Shown here: in pieces, positions 1 to 8,613 of the stretch
Layout of the letters: the number at the start of each line of letters is the position of its first letter
How positions within the stretch are numbered: position 1 is the stretch's first letter
From: an uncultured Bacilli bacterium
GTDB taxonomy: Bacteria; Bacillota_I; Bacilli_A; RF39; UBA660
NCBI GenBank assembly: GCA_947629475.1
Contig: CANRDV010000011.1
Coordinates: 1 to 34,429, forward strand
DNA: 34,429 nucleotides
Reading direction: 5' to 3'
The notes under the pieces: model-generated
Database searches by the model: none
Seen by the model: the letters and a program-made list of their open reading frames with translations, nothing else
Told to the model about the DNA's origin: nothing
Position numbers and translations under genes: made by a program

Positions 1-245
1 TTTTCTTCTAGTTTATCTTGATAACTATCTTTATTAATTCTTTCTCCACTTAATAACTCATTAATTGAAATATCTAGCTCATAACATAAATCTTTAATAA
101 TAGAATAATCTGGTAATCTCCTACCATTTTCCCAATTAGATATAGCACGATCAGTAACATCAAGTTTTAAAGCAAGTTCTTGTTGTGTCATATTTTTTTC
201 TTTACGACATTTTGCAATAAACTTTCCTATTTTTTCTTGACTCAT
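1..245 (-). CDS. XRE-family HTH regulator, N-terminal part (runs off window)
   Basis: About 81 residues of a Cro/C1-type helix-turn-helix regulator are visible before the left edge. The reading frame starts at the ATG at 245 with a GGAG site just upstream. The HTH core (LDVTDRAISNWENG) is nearly identical to that of the 11026-11754 gene, and about 220 bp of coding start plus promoter are shared with it. The full gene probably continues into a membrane tail as its paralogues do. It presumably binds DNA as a dimer; its target is unknown. It follows the membrane-anchored protein gene at 333-947 in the minus-strand array. Confidence 0.88.
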   Translation of the reverse strand, partial: MSQEKIGKFIAKCRKEKNMTQQELALKLDVTDRAISNWENGRRLPDYSIIKDLCYELDISINELLSGERINKDSYQDKLEE

Positions 246-322
246 AATTTGCTCCTTTCATATCCAATTATAATATTTAATTATTTAAAAGTAACCAAAC
301 AGAGTGTGGAGTTTAACAAATT
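102..322 (-). repeat. Duplicated HTH start plus promoter block, copy 1
   Basis: This stretch is nearly identical to 11611-11831, at a constant offset of 11,509 bp. It covers the first ~48 codons of an XRE regulator, its ribosome binding site, the promoter (TTACTT, 16 bp, TATAAT) and part of the upstream spacer. Only a handful of base changes are visible. Identity falls away downstream in the coding sequence. Confidence 0.9.
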
Positions 323-334
323 ACTATTTATCTT
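316..334 (-). repeat. Array motif copy (AAATAGTAATTTGT)
   Basis: Minus-strand reading is AAGATAAATAGTAATTTGT, directly after the stop codon of the 333-947 gene and upstream of the partial HTH gene. Confidence 0.8.
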
Positions 335-947
335 ATTTACACATATCATCAGTTTTTTCTAATGAATAATCGCCAATATAAATATTTCTATTTCCACTTA
401 ATTTATTGCAAGTTATTAAAGTTATATCTTTATCTTTTGATTTATATATTGTTGTTCCACCATCAAATAAAGCTCCTGTTTGTTCTAATTTATCGGTTAT
501 CATTTTTATTGAATCATCTAAAGTTCTATTATAATTTGAAATAAATTCTTTCAAAATCATAGTTGTTGACCCATCAACAACATAAAATTGATTAATATTG
601 CCTGCTAAATATATTTTTCTATTATCAAAAGTAAAATAATCATTAAATCTAATATCGTTATGGATCTCTGGTTTAGATAAATAAAAATCAAATTCTTCTG
701 TATTACTTTCTTCAATAGGACAAGCATATTTAGTGCTTTTCCAAGTAGTTTTTTCATCGTTGTTTACACAATGATAATGATTAACTAATATTCCTTTATC
801 CATATATTGTACATAACCATCTTTAAAGTTTTTTCTTATTTTAATAAGTGGACTATTATCAAATATTTTAGCTTGTAAAGTATCAAGTACAACAATTCCT
901 AACAAAACACCTAGAACAATTAAAGTAATTTTTAGACCTTTTTTCAT
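333..947 (-). CDS. Membrane-anchored protein with shared N-terminal module (paralogue A)
   Basis: A 204-residue protein with one N-terminal membrane segment (about residues 6-24; uncleaved anchor, no lipobox Cys) and an outside-facing remainder. I do not recognise a named family. Residues 1 to about 79 are almost identical to the first part of the 12787-13662 protein and to the relic at 10743-10974; after the CP(I) residues the sequences diverge abruptly. The C-terminal end again resembles the other intact paralogue (GG(T/S)xIY...NGNR(N/D)(V/I)YIG). AGGAGG lies about 10 nt before the ATG. Its neighbours are membrane proteins and HTH regulators, which suggests an envelope-related accessory role, but no function is shown. 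Confidence 0.8.
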   Translation of the reverse strand: MKKGLKITLIVLGVLLGIVVLDTLQAKIFDNSPLIKIRKNFKDGYVQYMDKGILVNHYHCVNNDEKTTWKSTKYACPIEESNTEEFDFYLSKPEIHNDIRFNDYFTFDNRKIYLAGNINQFYVVDGSTTMILKEFISNYNRTLDDSIKMITDKLEQTGALFDGGTTIYKSKDKDITLITCNKLSGNRNIYIGDYSLEKTDDMCK

Positions 948-965
948 ATTTTTTTACCTCCTAAT

Positions 966-984
966 ACAAATTACTATTTATCTT
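966..984 (-). repeat. Array motif copy
   Basis: Minus-strand AAGATAAATAGTAATTTGT, immediately followed by the AGGAGG ribosome binding site of the 333-947 gene. Confidence 0.85.
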
Positions 985-991
985 ACTTTTA

Positions 992-1687
992 TTATTGATT
1001 TTCTTTTTCATATTTAATTTTCAAATATTCAGTTAAATTATTTAATAAACTTACTCTATAATATTCTTCATTTAATAATTCATTATAATTTTTAGGTTTA
1101 TACCATTTATTTCTTTTTTCTATATAATTTACAACAATTGGCTTTACAAATAATTCTAGTTCTTTAACATCATAATTGTCAGCATAAGGTTTTACATATG
1201 GTTCTTCATAATCAACATAATAAAATGTACTAGCAAAACCTTCATAACAATAATTTAAACTTTCATCATAACTTAACATTATTTCATTAAATTTCTTTTT
1301 ACTAATTTTATCATAACTTTTAAATTTCCTTATAAAATCTGTATTAGTAAAATCATTAGTACGATAATATAGATAACAATCAGAAAGTCTCATAATTGCC
1401 CAATTATATTGACTTTGAGCATCATTATCTAATTTTAATTTGTAAGTATTCCAATTATATGTTCGATTAAATTCAGGATTAGAATTTGAAATTTCTTCCA
1501 TATTATTCTTTATATTATCTAGTAATTTATTATATTTAGTTAGTATTTCTTTGTTTTCTTTCGTATCAATAATCATTGTATTAATTTTTTCATTGATAAC
1601 TATTCTCATTACTACCATTAAAAGTACTAATAATATACTAATAACAATAGGAATAATTTCCTTTCTGTTCTTTTTAAATTTTTTCAT
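992..1687 (-). CDS. Membrane-anchored protein of unknown function
   Basis: The ORF track begins at 1789, but the start supported by GGAGAA is the ATG at 1687, giving 231 residues beginning MKKFKKNRKE. A positively charged N-terminus is followed by one membrane helix (about residues 12-30), then a helical, Tyr/Asn/Lys-rich region predicted outside the cell. No known domain is recognisable. The 5' leader (TTTGTAGAAATGGAG) is shared with the 13662 gene, tying it to the same family of gene units. A sigma-A-like -10 (TATAAT, near 1726-1731) lies upstream. Confidence 0.75.
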   Translation of the reverse strand: MKKFKKNRKEIIPIVISILLVLLMVVMRIVINEKINTMIIDTKENKEILTKYNKLLDNIKNNMEEISNSNPEFNRTYNWNTYKLKLDNDAQSQYNWAIMRLSDCYLYYRTNDFTNTDFIRKFKSYDKISKKKFNEIMLSYDESLNYCYEGFASTFYYVDYEEPYVKPYADNYDVKELELFVKPIVVNYIEKRNKWYKPKNYNELLNEEYYRVSLLNNLTEYLKIKYEKENQ

Positions 1688-1751
1688 ATTTTCTCCATTT
1701 CTACAAATCGATATTTGTTTCACCATCATTATATCATACTTGGTTAAATAA

Positions 1752-1776
1752 AAAAAGAGAATTAACTTACTTTCTC
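1752..1776 (-). terminator. Weak hairpin plus T-run after the oxidoreductase gene
   Basis: GAGAA and TTCTC arms are followed on the minus strand by about seven Ts. The stem is only 5 bp, so this is a weak terminator candidate for the 1824-3626 gene. Confidence 0.35.
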
Positions 1777-1823
1777 CTTGACTTTTCAAATATTACATCT
1801 ATATTAAATTCTTTGCTTATTGT

Positions 1824-3626
1824 TTATTTTACAATTTTTTCTATAAGTTTACGAATAGTACAATAAGAAATAAAATTTTTTAATATAAAGAAATATAATT
1901 TAGATAATAATTTATACCTAAAATCTTTATATAATAACATACTCGCTATTTCATCATCTTTACCAATTGTAATATATACTTCATATCTCTTTTTTATTGT
2001 TAAATAATTACTAATAATTGATATTTCATATTCTTTAATAACTTCATAATGATTAATAGCACTTTTGCTTTCATCAAAATTTATCCTATTAGAATATTTA
2101 TTTAAATTATTTATATTAATTGGATAAATACATTTATTTTTAATTTTTATAGGAACATTTTCTTTTATTTTTGCATAATGATTATGTATACCAATAGTAC
2201 AACTATATAATATTTCAATTGCTAACTCTTGATTTCTTATATTTCCCTTTTCACAATTTCCTTTAAAGAAATTAGTTAAATATACCTCTCTTGCAAGTTC
2301 ATTATATCCAAGCATATTTTTCTTTTCTCTATCTGAATATAAACTTCCTAAAGTAATTCTTTCAAAAGGTTTGCCACCAATTATATCTACATTTCTATAT
2401 ATATCAATATCAAAATGCTCAAGTCCACCTACTTCTTCTTCTAATTTAGAATCATCCGTTCTATCTTTAATTTCTTTAGATTGATAAGAGTGTACTTGAA
2501 TATTTAAAAGACTTCCTACTTGGATATTTAGTCTTTCATGCCTAACTCTACCATTCTCTTTATAAAAATTTTTAGTTTCTATCCAACCTCTCCTAGAAAA
2601 GCCATAATGTAACAGATTCAAATTTACATGAGTTATTAATTGATTAAAATTATTATAAAAATCTAAAACTCCATAAAAATTCTTTTCACCAAATTTTTTG
2701 AACTTAGGTATACTATTCTTTTGTTTTCGTGCATGGTAAAATACAGGAATTGTTTGATTTTTAAATATTTTAAAATAATCATCAATATTACAAATATTCA
2801 TTTCATCATCTGGAGTAAAACAATTACTATATACTTCACCTTTTGTTATCTTTTTAGAACCAGATAATTGTTCATTTATCTTAATAAAATCACTTAATAA
2901 ATCTATAAAATGATATCCACTATGATATAATTTACCATACCCATATTTGTATGGATGGTTCTCTTTTAGCATATCATGAGGAAATTCCCACGATCCATCA
3001 CAATGATAGATTTCAATTTCAGTTATTGGAATTTGATATTTATTTACAATTTCATTCAATAGATTTTTTATATAGATATACCCTTTATGATATTGTCTTT
3101 GACACATTACATTACAACTAGCAGTTGATGTTTCAGCAAGTTTTAATATTTCATAATATTGATTTCTAACTTTTTCAATACTTGCTAAGCTAGTCATATT
3201 TTTAGTTACAGTTATTGGTTTATCTGTTAAAACATTTATATTATTTTTCAAAGCAAATTCTAAATACATAAAATGGGCTTTTGGTTCAGTAGAAATAATC
3301 ATATGAGTTATTTCTAATACTTGGCAAATAGAAGATAAATTGTTAAAAATTTGATTTGATAAATGCTTATCATCTTTATAAATATCATCAATAGTAAAAA
3401 GTTTTGTATTTTTGAATCCATTTTCAGATAAGTATTTTTTCGTAGCATCTTTTTGTGAATCCAATTCAACAACCAATGCTAAATTAATCTTATATTTTCT
3501 AAAATAATTCAAATAAATTCTCTTAGCATGAGGACCAACTCCGATTAATACAACGGAGATTGGTCTATTATTTTTGGGTTTAAAGTCCTTTTTTAAGTTT
3601 TCTTTTACGTAATCTTCATTATTCAT
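1824..3626 (-). CDS. Gfo/Idh/MocA-family oxidoreductase
   Basis: The start is taken as the ATG at 3626 (600 residues) because AGAAGG sits 8 nt upstream; the ORF-track start is a TTG six codons earlier. The N-terminal Rossmann fold has the dinucleotide motif IGVGPHAKR (about residues 27-36). The family's EKP motif is present as DKP (LTDKPITVT, near residue 135), where the Lys is normally catalytic. The family uses NAD(P) to oxidise or reduce sugars and cyclitols. At about 600 residues it is much longer than typical members (~350), with an extra C-terminal half I cannot assign. It lies downstream of a LysR gene on the same strand and has its own promoter with an operator-like inverted repeat. 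The substrate is unknown. Confidence 0.85.
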   Translation of the reverse strand: MNNEDYVKENLKKDFKPKNNRPISVVLIGVGPHAKRIYLNYFRKYKINLALVVELDSQKDATKKYLSENGFKNTKLFTIDDIYKDDKHLSNQIFNNLSSICQVLEITHMIISTEPKAHFMYLEFALKNNINVLTDKPITVTKNMTSLASIEKVRNQYYEILKLAETSTASCNVMCQRQYHKGYIYIKNLLNEIVNKYQIPITEIEIYHCDGSWEFPHDMLKENHPYKYGYGKLYHSGYHFIDLLSDFIKINEQLSGSKKITKGEVYSNCFTPDDEMNICNIDDYFKIFKNQTIPVFYHARKQKNSIPKFKKFGEKNFYGVLDFYNNFNQLITHVNLNLLHYGFSRRGWIETKNFYKENGRVRHERLNIQVGSLLNIQVHSYQSKEIKDRTDDSKLEEEVGGLEHFDIDIYRNVDIIGGKPFERITLGSLYSDREKKNMLGYNELAREVYLTNFFKGNCEKGNIRNQELAIEILYSCTIGIHNHYAKIKENVPIKIKNKCIYPININNLNKYSNRINFDESKSAINHYEVIKEYEISIISNYLTIKKRYEVYITIGKDDEIASMLLYKDFRYKLLSKLYFFILKNFISYCTIRKLIEKIVK

Positions 3627-3662
3627 AAAAAGCCCTTCTTTCAATAATGCTTTTTATTATAA

Positions 3663-3691
3663 ATTATATTTATCAAATAGTAAAATATCAA
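3663..3691 (-). promoter_or_regulatory. Promoter of the oxidoreductase gene
   Basis: Minus-strand TTGATA (3686-3691), 17-bp spacer, TATAAT (3663-3668), about 35 bp upstream of the chosen start. The -35 box lies inside a 9-bp inverted repeat. Confidence 0.75.
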
Positions 3692-3720
3692 TTCTACATA
3701 CTATTATGCAAAATTGATAT
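3685..3720. promoter_or_regulatory. Inverted repeat overlapping the -35 box, LysR-operator-like
   Basis: ATATCAATT (3685-3693) and AATTGATAT (3712-3720) are perfect inverted arms separated by 18 bp. LysR-family proteins bind interrupted dyads near promoters, and a LysR gene lies next door, so this may be its operator. A weak terminator role for the LysR gene is the alternative. Confidence 0.5.
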
Positions 3721-3889
3721 ACCAAATTTACTTATATAAATTTTCAGGTAATATTTTAAATAAATATTATAATCTCGCTTTATGGTAAATTTTTGAACCA
3801 ACTATATTATTTTCTGCTTCTTTTATTAATTTTATCCTTAATCCAGCATAAAGAAGCACCTTTCATTCCAATTAAAAATTGAATTAATT

Positions 3890-4783
3890 TTACTGCTTTT
3901 CTAAAACTAATTCAACAAATTTATTTGCTATATTGTTAATTGTTTTTTTTGGATAAACTATTCCAATTGGGTTTTTAGGCATTTCTTCGATTAACTTCAA
4001 CTCTTTTAAATTATAATCATTTACTTCTTCTTTTATAAAATAGCCAATACAATTATTACTTTTTATAAATTCAGCCATTAATTTAGAATCAGGCATTTCA
4101 ATTATAGGACTTAATTCTATATTTTTTGGTTGTAAAATTGAATCCAATCCCTGCCTTCTCCTTGAAGAACCCGGAATTATTAATTTATATCTTTTTAAAT
4201 CTTCAATAGATTTAATATCTTTTGATACTACATTATAAAATTCTTGCGAACAAGCAAAGCAAGTTTCAAAATAACCTATATTTTTAATTTCTAAATCACT
4301 CTTTTCAGTAAAATTAATTTGGGGTAAATAGTCAATTAATACATCTATTTTATGATTTATTAAATATTCATTTAAATTTCTAGCATTATCTGTTACTATT
4401 TTTACTTGGACATTAGGATATTTCTGATAAAATTTTGTTAAATATTCTGATAATCTATTATCAGCAATATTCCTTGTTGTTCCAATAACAATTTTTCCTT
4501 TTAAATCATCATTATTACTTAAATAATTAGTTTCATATTCAGAAAAATTTGAAAACATTTCATCTAATGTTTTATATAAATTTTCACCATCTTTAGTTAA
4601 TTTAATACCTTTGTTACTTCTATTTATTAATTTTAAATTTAACTCATCTTCGAGTTTTTGAATATTACGACTTAAATTTGATTGGGAATAAACATTTTTT
4701 TCAGCTGCATCCGAAAAACTTTTTTCTTTTGCAACTATATAAAAGTCATACAATAAAGATAAATTATTTCTCATATCAAACAT
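3890..4783 (-). CDS. LysR-family transcriptional regulator
   Basis: From the ATG at 4783 (GGGGTG 7 nt upstream) the protein has 297 residues, the normal family length; the ORF-track start at 4837 lies inside the promoter and is rejected. The N-terminal winged HTH is clear (FSDAAEKNVYSQSNLSRNIQ, about residues 20-40), followed by the linker helix and a type-2 periplasmic-binding-like effector domain. LysR regulators usually control a neighbouring gene; the Gfo/Idh/MocA gene downstream, with its operator-like repeat, is the likely target. The effector is unknown. Confidence 0.92.
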   Translation of the reverse strand: MFDMRNNLSLLYDFYIVAKEKSFSDAAEKNVYSQSNLSRNIQKLEDELNLKLINRSNKGIKLTKDGENLYKTLDEMFSNFSEYETNYLSNNDDLKGKIVIGTTRNIADNRLSEYLTKFYQKYPNVQVKIVTDNARNLNEYLINHKIDVLIDYLPQINFTEKSDLEIKNIGYFETCFACSQEFYNVVSKDIKSIEDLKRYKLIIPGSSRRRQGLDSILQPKNIELSPIIEMPDSKLMAEFIKSNNCIGYFIKEEVNDYNLKELKLIEEMPKNPIGIVYPKKTINNIANKFVELVLEKQ

Positions 4784-4808
4784 AGACTTCACCCCTAAAT
4801 TGGCACTT

Positions 4809-4837
4809 ATTATATAACAAATCCTGAAAAAAGTCAA
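4809..4837 (-). promoter_or_regulatory. Sigma-A promoter of the LysR gene
   Basis: Minus-strand TTGACT (4832-4837), 17-bp spacer, TATAAT (4809-4814), about 25 bp upstream of the chosen LysR start. Confidence 0.85.
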
Positions 4838-4937
4838 TAAAATTAATTATTTCCAGCAAAAAAGAGTAAAATTACTAAAAATTTCTTCGCAAAAAAATCT
4901 ATGATATAATTATATAGAATAGAAGGAGTTTAAAGTA

Positions 4938-6377
4938 ATGTGTAAAGAATTAAAAAAGGAAATAGAAGAAGCAAAAAATTTGCCAAGAGCAGAAAGAAGA
5001 AAGGTAGAAAGAAAATTACAAAAAAAATATAATAATAAATCAATACGAATAGAGAAAGGTACTAAATTTAAAAAGACAAAAAATGAATTAACAAGAGAAC
5101 AAAGAAGAGAACTAATCAAAGATAAAGATTTACAAAAAGAAGTTATGAAAATAATAAAAAAATATCTTCCAGAACTAACTAATTTATTTTCTAAATTAAC
5201 TGATAAAAGACATAAGTCATATGTAACATATAAAATGCGTACCATTATCTTAACTAAGATAATTGCTCTTATATGTGGAATTACTACCATGACTGAAATA
5301 TCTTCTAATAAATTTAACACCGAAGCTGCAATTAAAAATCTTTCTAGCATTTGTAATCAAGAACTCAAAGAAATTCCTAATTGGCAAACTATTCAAGATG
5401 TAATTGAAACTTTAGAATATAAAGAAATTGAAGAAATTAGAAAATATATAGTTAATGCTTTAATTAGAAGTAAAATGTTTGATCGTTTCAGATATAATGG
5501 TCATATTCAAGTTGTTGTTGATGCTACTGGTATCACAGCTTTAGATTATAATTTAAATGGTAATTGTATTAGTAAAAAAAGAGATGGAAAAATAAAATAT
5601 TATAAATATGTTTTAGAAGCAAAAATAGTCTTTGGAAATATAGTTATCAGTTTAGATACAGAATGGATTGAAAATAATGAAATTAACACTGAAAAGCAAA
5701 AGCAAGATTGTGAAATCAATGCATTTAAACGTATGGCACCAAGAATTAAAAAAAATTTTCCTAAATTAAAATTTATTATTACTAGTGATGCTTTATATGC
5801 CACTACTCCTATGATTAATATTTGCAAAGATTATAAATGGAAGTTTATTTTTAACTTGAAGAAAAAAAGACTTAAAAATGTTTGGGAACAATTTGAAGAT
5901 AATATTAATTATGAAAATGAAACTTCTAAAATTAACTATTACTTATCTCGTAATATTAAATTCAATGGAAACACTTTTCATGCCTTTAGATATATTGAAA
6001 CCAAAAATAAAAAAACTACCACTTTTAACTATATTAGTAATTTAGATGTTAAAAATAGTAATATTGAAGAAATTGTTGCTATGGGTAGACGTCGTTGGAA
6101 AATCGAAAACGAGGGCTTTAACCAACAAAAAAATGGAACTTACTGCATTTCTCATTTATGTAGCAGGAATGAAAACGCTTTAAAAATTCATTACCTATTT
6201 ATTCAGTTTGCTCATATTATTAGACAACTTTTAGAATATGGTTCTATTATTTTAAGAGAAATGAATTTATCTACAAAAAAAGAAATAAGTGACATAATTA
6301 TCAACACACTCACTTATTCCACCACAACAAATCTTAATATTTTAGAACTTAATTTTCAACTAAGATTTGATAATTAA
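4938..6377 (+). CDS. DDE-type IS transposase (IS4-like group, family not settled)
   Basis: A 479-residue protein with a basic, coiled-coil N-terminal 100 residues and an RNase H-like catalytic core. Candidate acidic residues are D195 in VVVDATG, D284 in TSDALYA, and E390/E392 in RRWKIENEGFN, which resembles the YREK-like C-terminal signature of IS4-type elements. AAGGAG lies 9 nt before the ATG and TATAAT at 4905-4910. The frame is intact from end to end. It is the only plus-strand gene in the first 16 kb, inserted between the LysR and YolD genes. No confident terminal inverted repeats were found, so element ends are undefined. Confidence 0.85.
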   Translation: MCKELKKEIEEAKNLPRAERRKVERKLQKKYNNKSIRIEKGTKFKKTKNELTREQRRELIKDKDLQKEVMKIIKKYLPELTNLFSKLTDKRHKSYVTYKMRTIILTKIIALICGITTMTEISSNKFNTEAAIKNLSSICNQELKEIPNWQTIQDVIETLEYKEIEEIRKYIVNALIRSKMFDRFRYNGHIQVVVDATGITALDYNLNGNCISKKRDGKIKYYKYVLEAKIVFGNIVISLDTEWIENNEINTEKQKQDCEINAFKRMAPRIKKNFPKLKFIITSDALYATTPMINICKDYKWKFIFNLKKKRLKNVWEQFEDNINYENETSKINYYLSRNIKFNGNTFHAFRYIETKNKKTTTFNYISNLDVKNSNIEEIVAMGRRRWKIENEGFNQQKNGTYCISHLCSRNENALKIHYLFIQFAHIIRQLLEYGSIILREMNLSTKKEISDIIINTLTYSTTTNLNILELNFQLRFDN

Positions 6378-6419
6378 ATTATACTATAAATGTTCTTTGA
6401 AATCTAGTGTGTTGATAAT
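6297..6419. repeat. 14-bp perfect inverted repeat across the transposase 3' end
   Basis: ATTATCAACACACT (6297-6310, inside the coding end) and AGTGTGTTGATAAT (6406-6419, after the stop) are perfect inverted arms 95 bp apart. They may mark a subterminal transposase-binding site or fold in the mRNA. I could not find the same sequence left of the gene. Confidence 0.7.
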
Positions 6420-6499
6420 ATTTTTTTAAATTTGACATTTGTTTACACTTGCCAAATTTTCCTTCTATTGTTTTTATCATGCAATAATTTATGTGAAAA

Positions 6500-6542
6500 A
6501 AAACTTTATGAATATTTTTTTATCTTTTATTCGTAAAGTTTT
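6500..6542 (-). terminator. Intrinsic terminator after the yolD-like gene
   Basis: Arms of 15 nt (AAAACTTTATGAATA at 6500-6514 and TATTCGTAAAGTTTT at 6528-6542) pair with one mismatch. On the minus strand a run of eight Ts follows. It may also stop the convergent transposase transcript. The rest of 6378-6616 shows no gene. Confidence 0.7.
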
Positions 6543-6616
6543 CCTTTTTAAATTAATTTACTCTTTTTTTCTGATTATTTCACTCATTATTATAAAATTT
6601 ATATATTAATATACAA

Positions 6617-7036
6617 TTATATATCTTCCTTAATAAAATCTGCTTTAATATTTAAAATATCTAATAATGAAATTATAGTTTTATCAATAAATACTATTTT
6701 CTTGCCAATCTTATCTATTCTTCTTACATTGCCAGTATATTCTTTATATTCTCCACCTGATTTTTTCATATCACTGACAAAATATATAATACTTACTTTT
6801 GGTAATTCTTTTATACGTTCATCTATCATTTGTAATTTCATATTCAATTTTGATTTCATATCTTCGGATAAAATTATTTTCTCGTTTGTAAGTCTTGTTG
6901 TTTCTTTAATGGATTCAGAATAACCTGTTAAAGCTGCAAATGGTGAAAATTGTGCAGCTCGTGATTCCATAGACATTCTTTTATGACTTTTCAGTTCATA
7001 ATGAGGTAAATTAATTATCTTATCATACTTATTCAT
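6617..7036 (-). CDS. YolD-like family protein
   Basis: A 139-residue protein with the family hallmark SMESRAAQFSPFAALTGY near residues 22-39. YolD-like proteins are repeatedly found beside Y-family polymerases of the UvrX/DinB type in Firmicutes, plasmids and phages, and are thought to act with them in lesion bypass; the biochemical role is not firmly known. Its ATG overlaps the polymerase stop by four bases (ATGA), showing translational coupling. A strong minus-strand terminator follows. Confidence 0.9.
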   Translation of the reverse strand: MNKYDKIINLPHYELKSHKRMSMESRAAQFSPFAALTGYSESIKETTRLTNEKIILSEDMKSKLNMKLQMIDERIKELPKVSIIYFVSDMKKSGGEYKEYTGNVRRIDKIGKKIVFIDKTIISLLDILNIKADFIKEDI

Positions 7037-8526
7037 CCTTTGTGTCCTCCTACCTGTCCATTTCTTTCAATGGTTGTTGCTCCTTCTTCAAGATTCATAC
7101 CCTTAAGTATAGCATTTTTTCCATATTTATTTTTTATATCAAGAATAACTCTTTGAACATTTCTTTCTTTTTTCTCATCTTCAAACTCTTTTTCTTGTTT
7201 TATCATCTCTTCATTAGTATTAGAAAAAATATCAAATTGTTTATAGATAGTTTTCGTGTTATTTTCATTAACTAAATTGCAAACAGCAATATTAATTCTT
7301 CTTGTTAAAAGAAAAGGATTAATTATTTTATCATAAAGTTTTAAAACTGCATCCATAATCAATTTTGTTGATGAAGTCTGATGATCTAACCTTATCGTAC
7401 CATGTGCAGGTTTAGGAACAAGTCTTCCATAAAAATCTTTTTTGATTTCATCATTATATTTTTTAACAATTTCAGGATTATCTAAATTTGAAGTATCATA
7501 TCCTATTGTTAAGACAATTTGGTCTGTTACAAAATGTTTATCTACCATATCTAAAGTAAGTAACTCTGTCATTTCCTTAACAATTAATTTTGTTTTCTTA
7601 TAATCGTATGGTTCGTGTAAGACTTGTCCAGAAGATAAACTATTGGATGCAGGTTTATATTTTTTTACATCATCTATTGTTACAGGTTCAAATCCCCAAG
7701 CATGATCAATTATCAATTCTGCATTTACTCCAAACAGCTTAAAAAGTTTGTTTTCATCTTGCATTGAACATAAAGCTATATCTCCCATTGTATACATTCC
7801 ATTATCTTCTAATTTCCTTGCAATTCCTTTTCCTAATCTCCAAAAATCTGTTAATGGTTTATGACTCCACAATTTTTTTCTATAAGTAATTTCATCTAAT
7901 CCTGCAATTCTAACTCCCTGTTCATTTGATTTAACGTGCTTTGCAACAATATCCATAGCAATTTTTGCCAAATACATATTTGTTCCTATACCACCTGTTG
8001 CTGTAATTCCAGTATTTTTATAAACTTCCTGAATTATCATAGTAACTAATTCTCTCGGTTTCATTTTATATAAATTTAAATAATTTGTAATATCTATAAA
8101 AACTTCATCTATTGAATATACATATATATCTTCTGGTGCAATATATTTTAAATAAATGTTATATATTTTATTACTATAATTCATATAATATCGCATTCTA
8201 GGAGATGCAATTATATAATCAAGTTCAAGCTTTGGATTCTTTTTTAATTCTGTATCATCATATGATTTACCGACAAAACTACTTCTTATTTTATATCTTC
8301 TTTGTCTATTTATATCTCTTACTTTTTGAACAACTTCATAAAGCCTAGAACGACCTGATAAACCATATTGTTTTAAAGATGGAGTAACAGCCAAACATAC
8401 AGTCTTTTCTGTCCTAGATTCATCTGCTACAACCAAATTCGTTGTTAAGGGATTAAGATTTCTTTCAACACATTCGACAGAAGCATAAAAACTTTTTAAA
8501 TCTATACAAGCATATACCTTTTTCAT
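7033..8526 (-). CDS. Y-family DNA polymerase (UvrX/UmuC-like)
   Basis: A 497-residue translesion polymerase that inserts nucleotides opposite damaged bases with low fidelity. Metal-binding D9 is in ACIDLKSFYASVE and the second catalytic pair D140/E141 is in YSIDEVFIDI. Helix-hairpin-helix and little-finger regions follow in the usual order; the length is longer than DinB (~350) and fits UvrX-type proteins. It forms a bicistron with the YolD-like gene (ATGA overlap). A minus-strand TATAAT (8557-8562) and GGGATGGGGA site lie upstream. No LexA box was recognised. It often rides on mobile DNA, consistent with the adjacent transposase. Confidence 0.93.
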   Translation of the reverse strand: MKKVYACIDLKSFYASVECVERNLNPLTTNLVVADESRTEKTVCLAVTPSLKQYGLSGRSRLYEVVQKVRDINRQRRYKIRSSFVGKSYDDTELKKNPKLELDYIIASPRMRYYMNYSNKIYNIYLKYIAPEDIYVYSIDEVFIDITNYLNLYKMKPRELVTMIIQEVYKNTGITATGGIGTNMYLAKIAMDIVAKHVKSNEQGVRIAGLDEITYRKKLWSHKPLTDFWRLGKGIARKLEDNGMYTMGDIALCSMQDENKLFKLFGVNAELIIDHAWGFEPVTIDDVKKYKPASNSLSSGQVLHEPYDYKKTKLIVKEMTELLTLDMVDKHFVTDQIVLTIGYDTSNLDNPEIVKKYNDEIKKDFYGRLVPKPAHGTIRLDHQTSSTKLIMDAVLKLYDKIINPFLLTRRINIAVCNLVNENNTKTIYKQFDIFSNTNEEMIKQEKEFEDEKKERNVQRVILDIKNKYGKNAILKGMNLEEGATTIERNGQVGGHKG

Positions 8527-8565
8527 ATCTATTCCCCATCCCTCTCTTTAGTTAATATTATACCA

Positions 8566-8596
8566 TGAAAAAGCAAATCTCATATAGAGTTTGCTT
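8566..8596 (-). terminator. Intrinsic terminator after the zinc-ribbon HTH gene
   Basis: Minus-strand AAGCAAACTC and GAG(A)TTTGCTT form a 10-bp stem with one bulge and a 5-nt loop, followed by TTTTT. Confidence 0.65.
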
Positions 8597-8613
8597 ATAT
8601 AAATTGTAATTTA

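Noticed and set aside
3770-3880. 31-codon minus-strand frame upstream of the oxidoreductase
   Set aside because: Only a GTG start, no convincing ribosome binding site and no recognised family; possibly a gene fragment but not supportable.
4910-5350. Minus-strand 146-residue ORF opposite the transposase
   Set aside because: Hydrophobic shadow of the transposase frame with no ribosome binding site.
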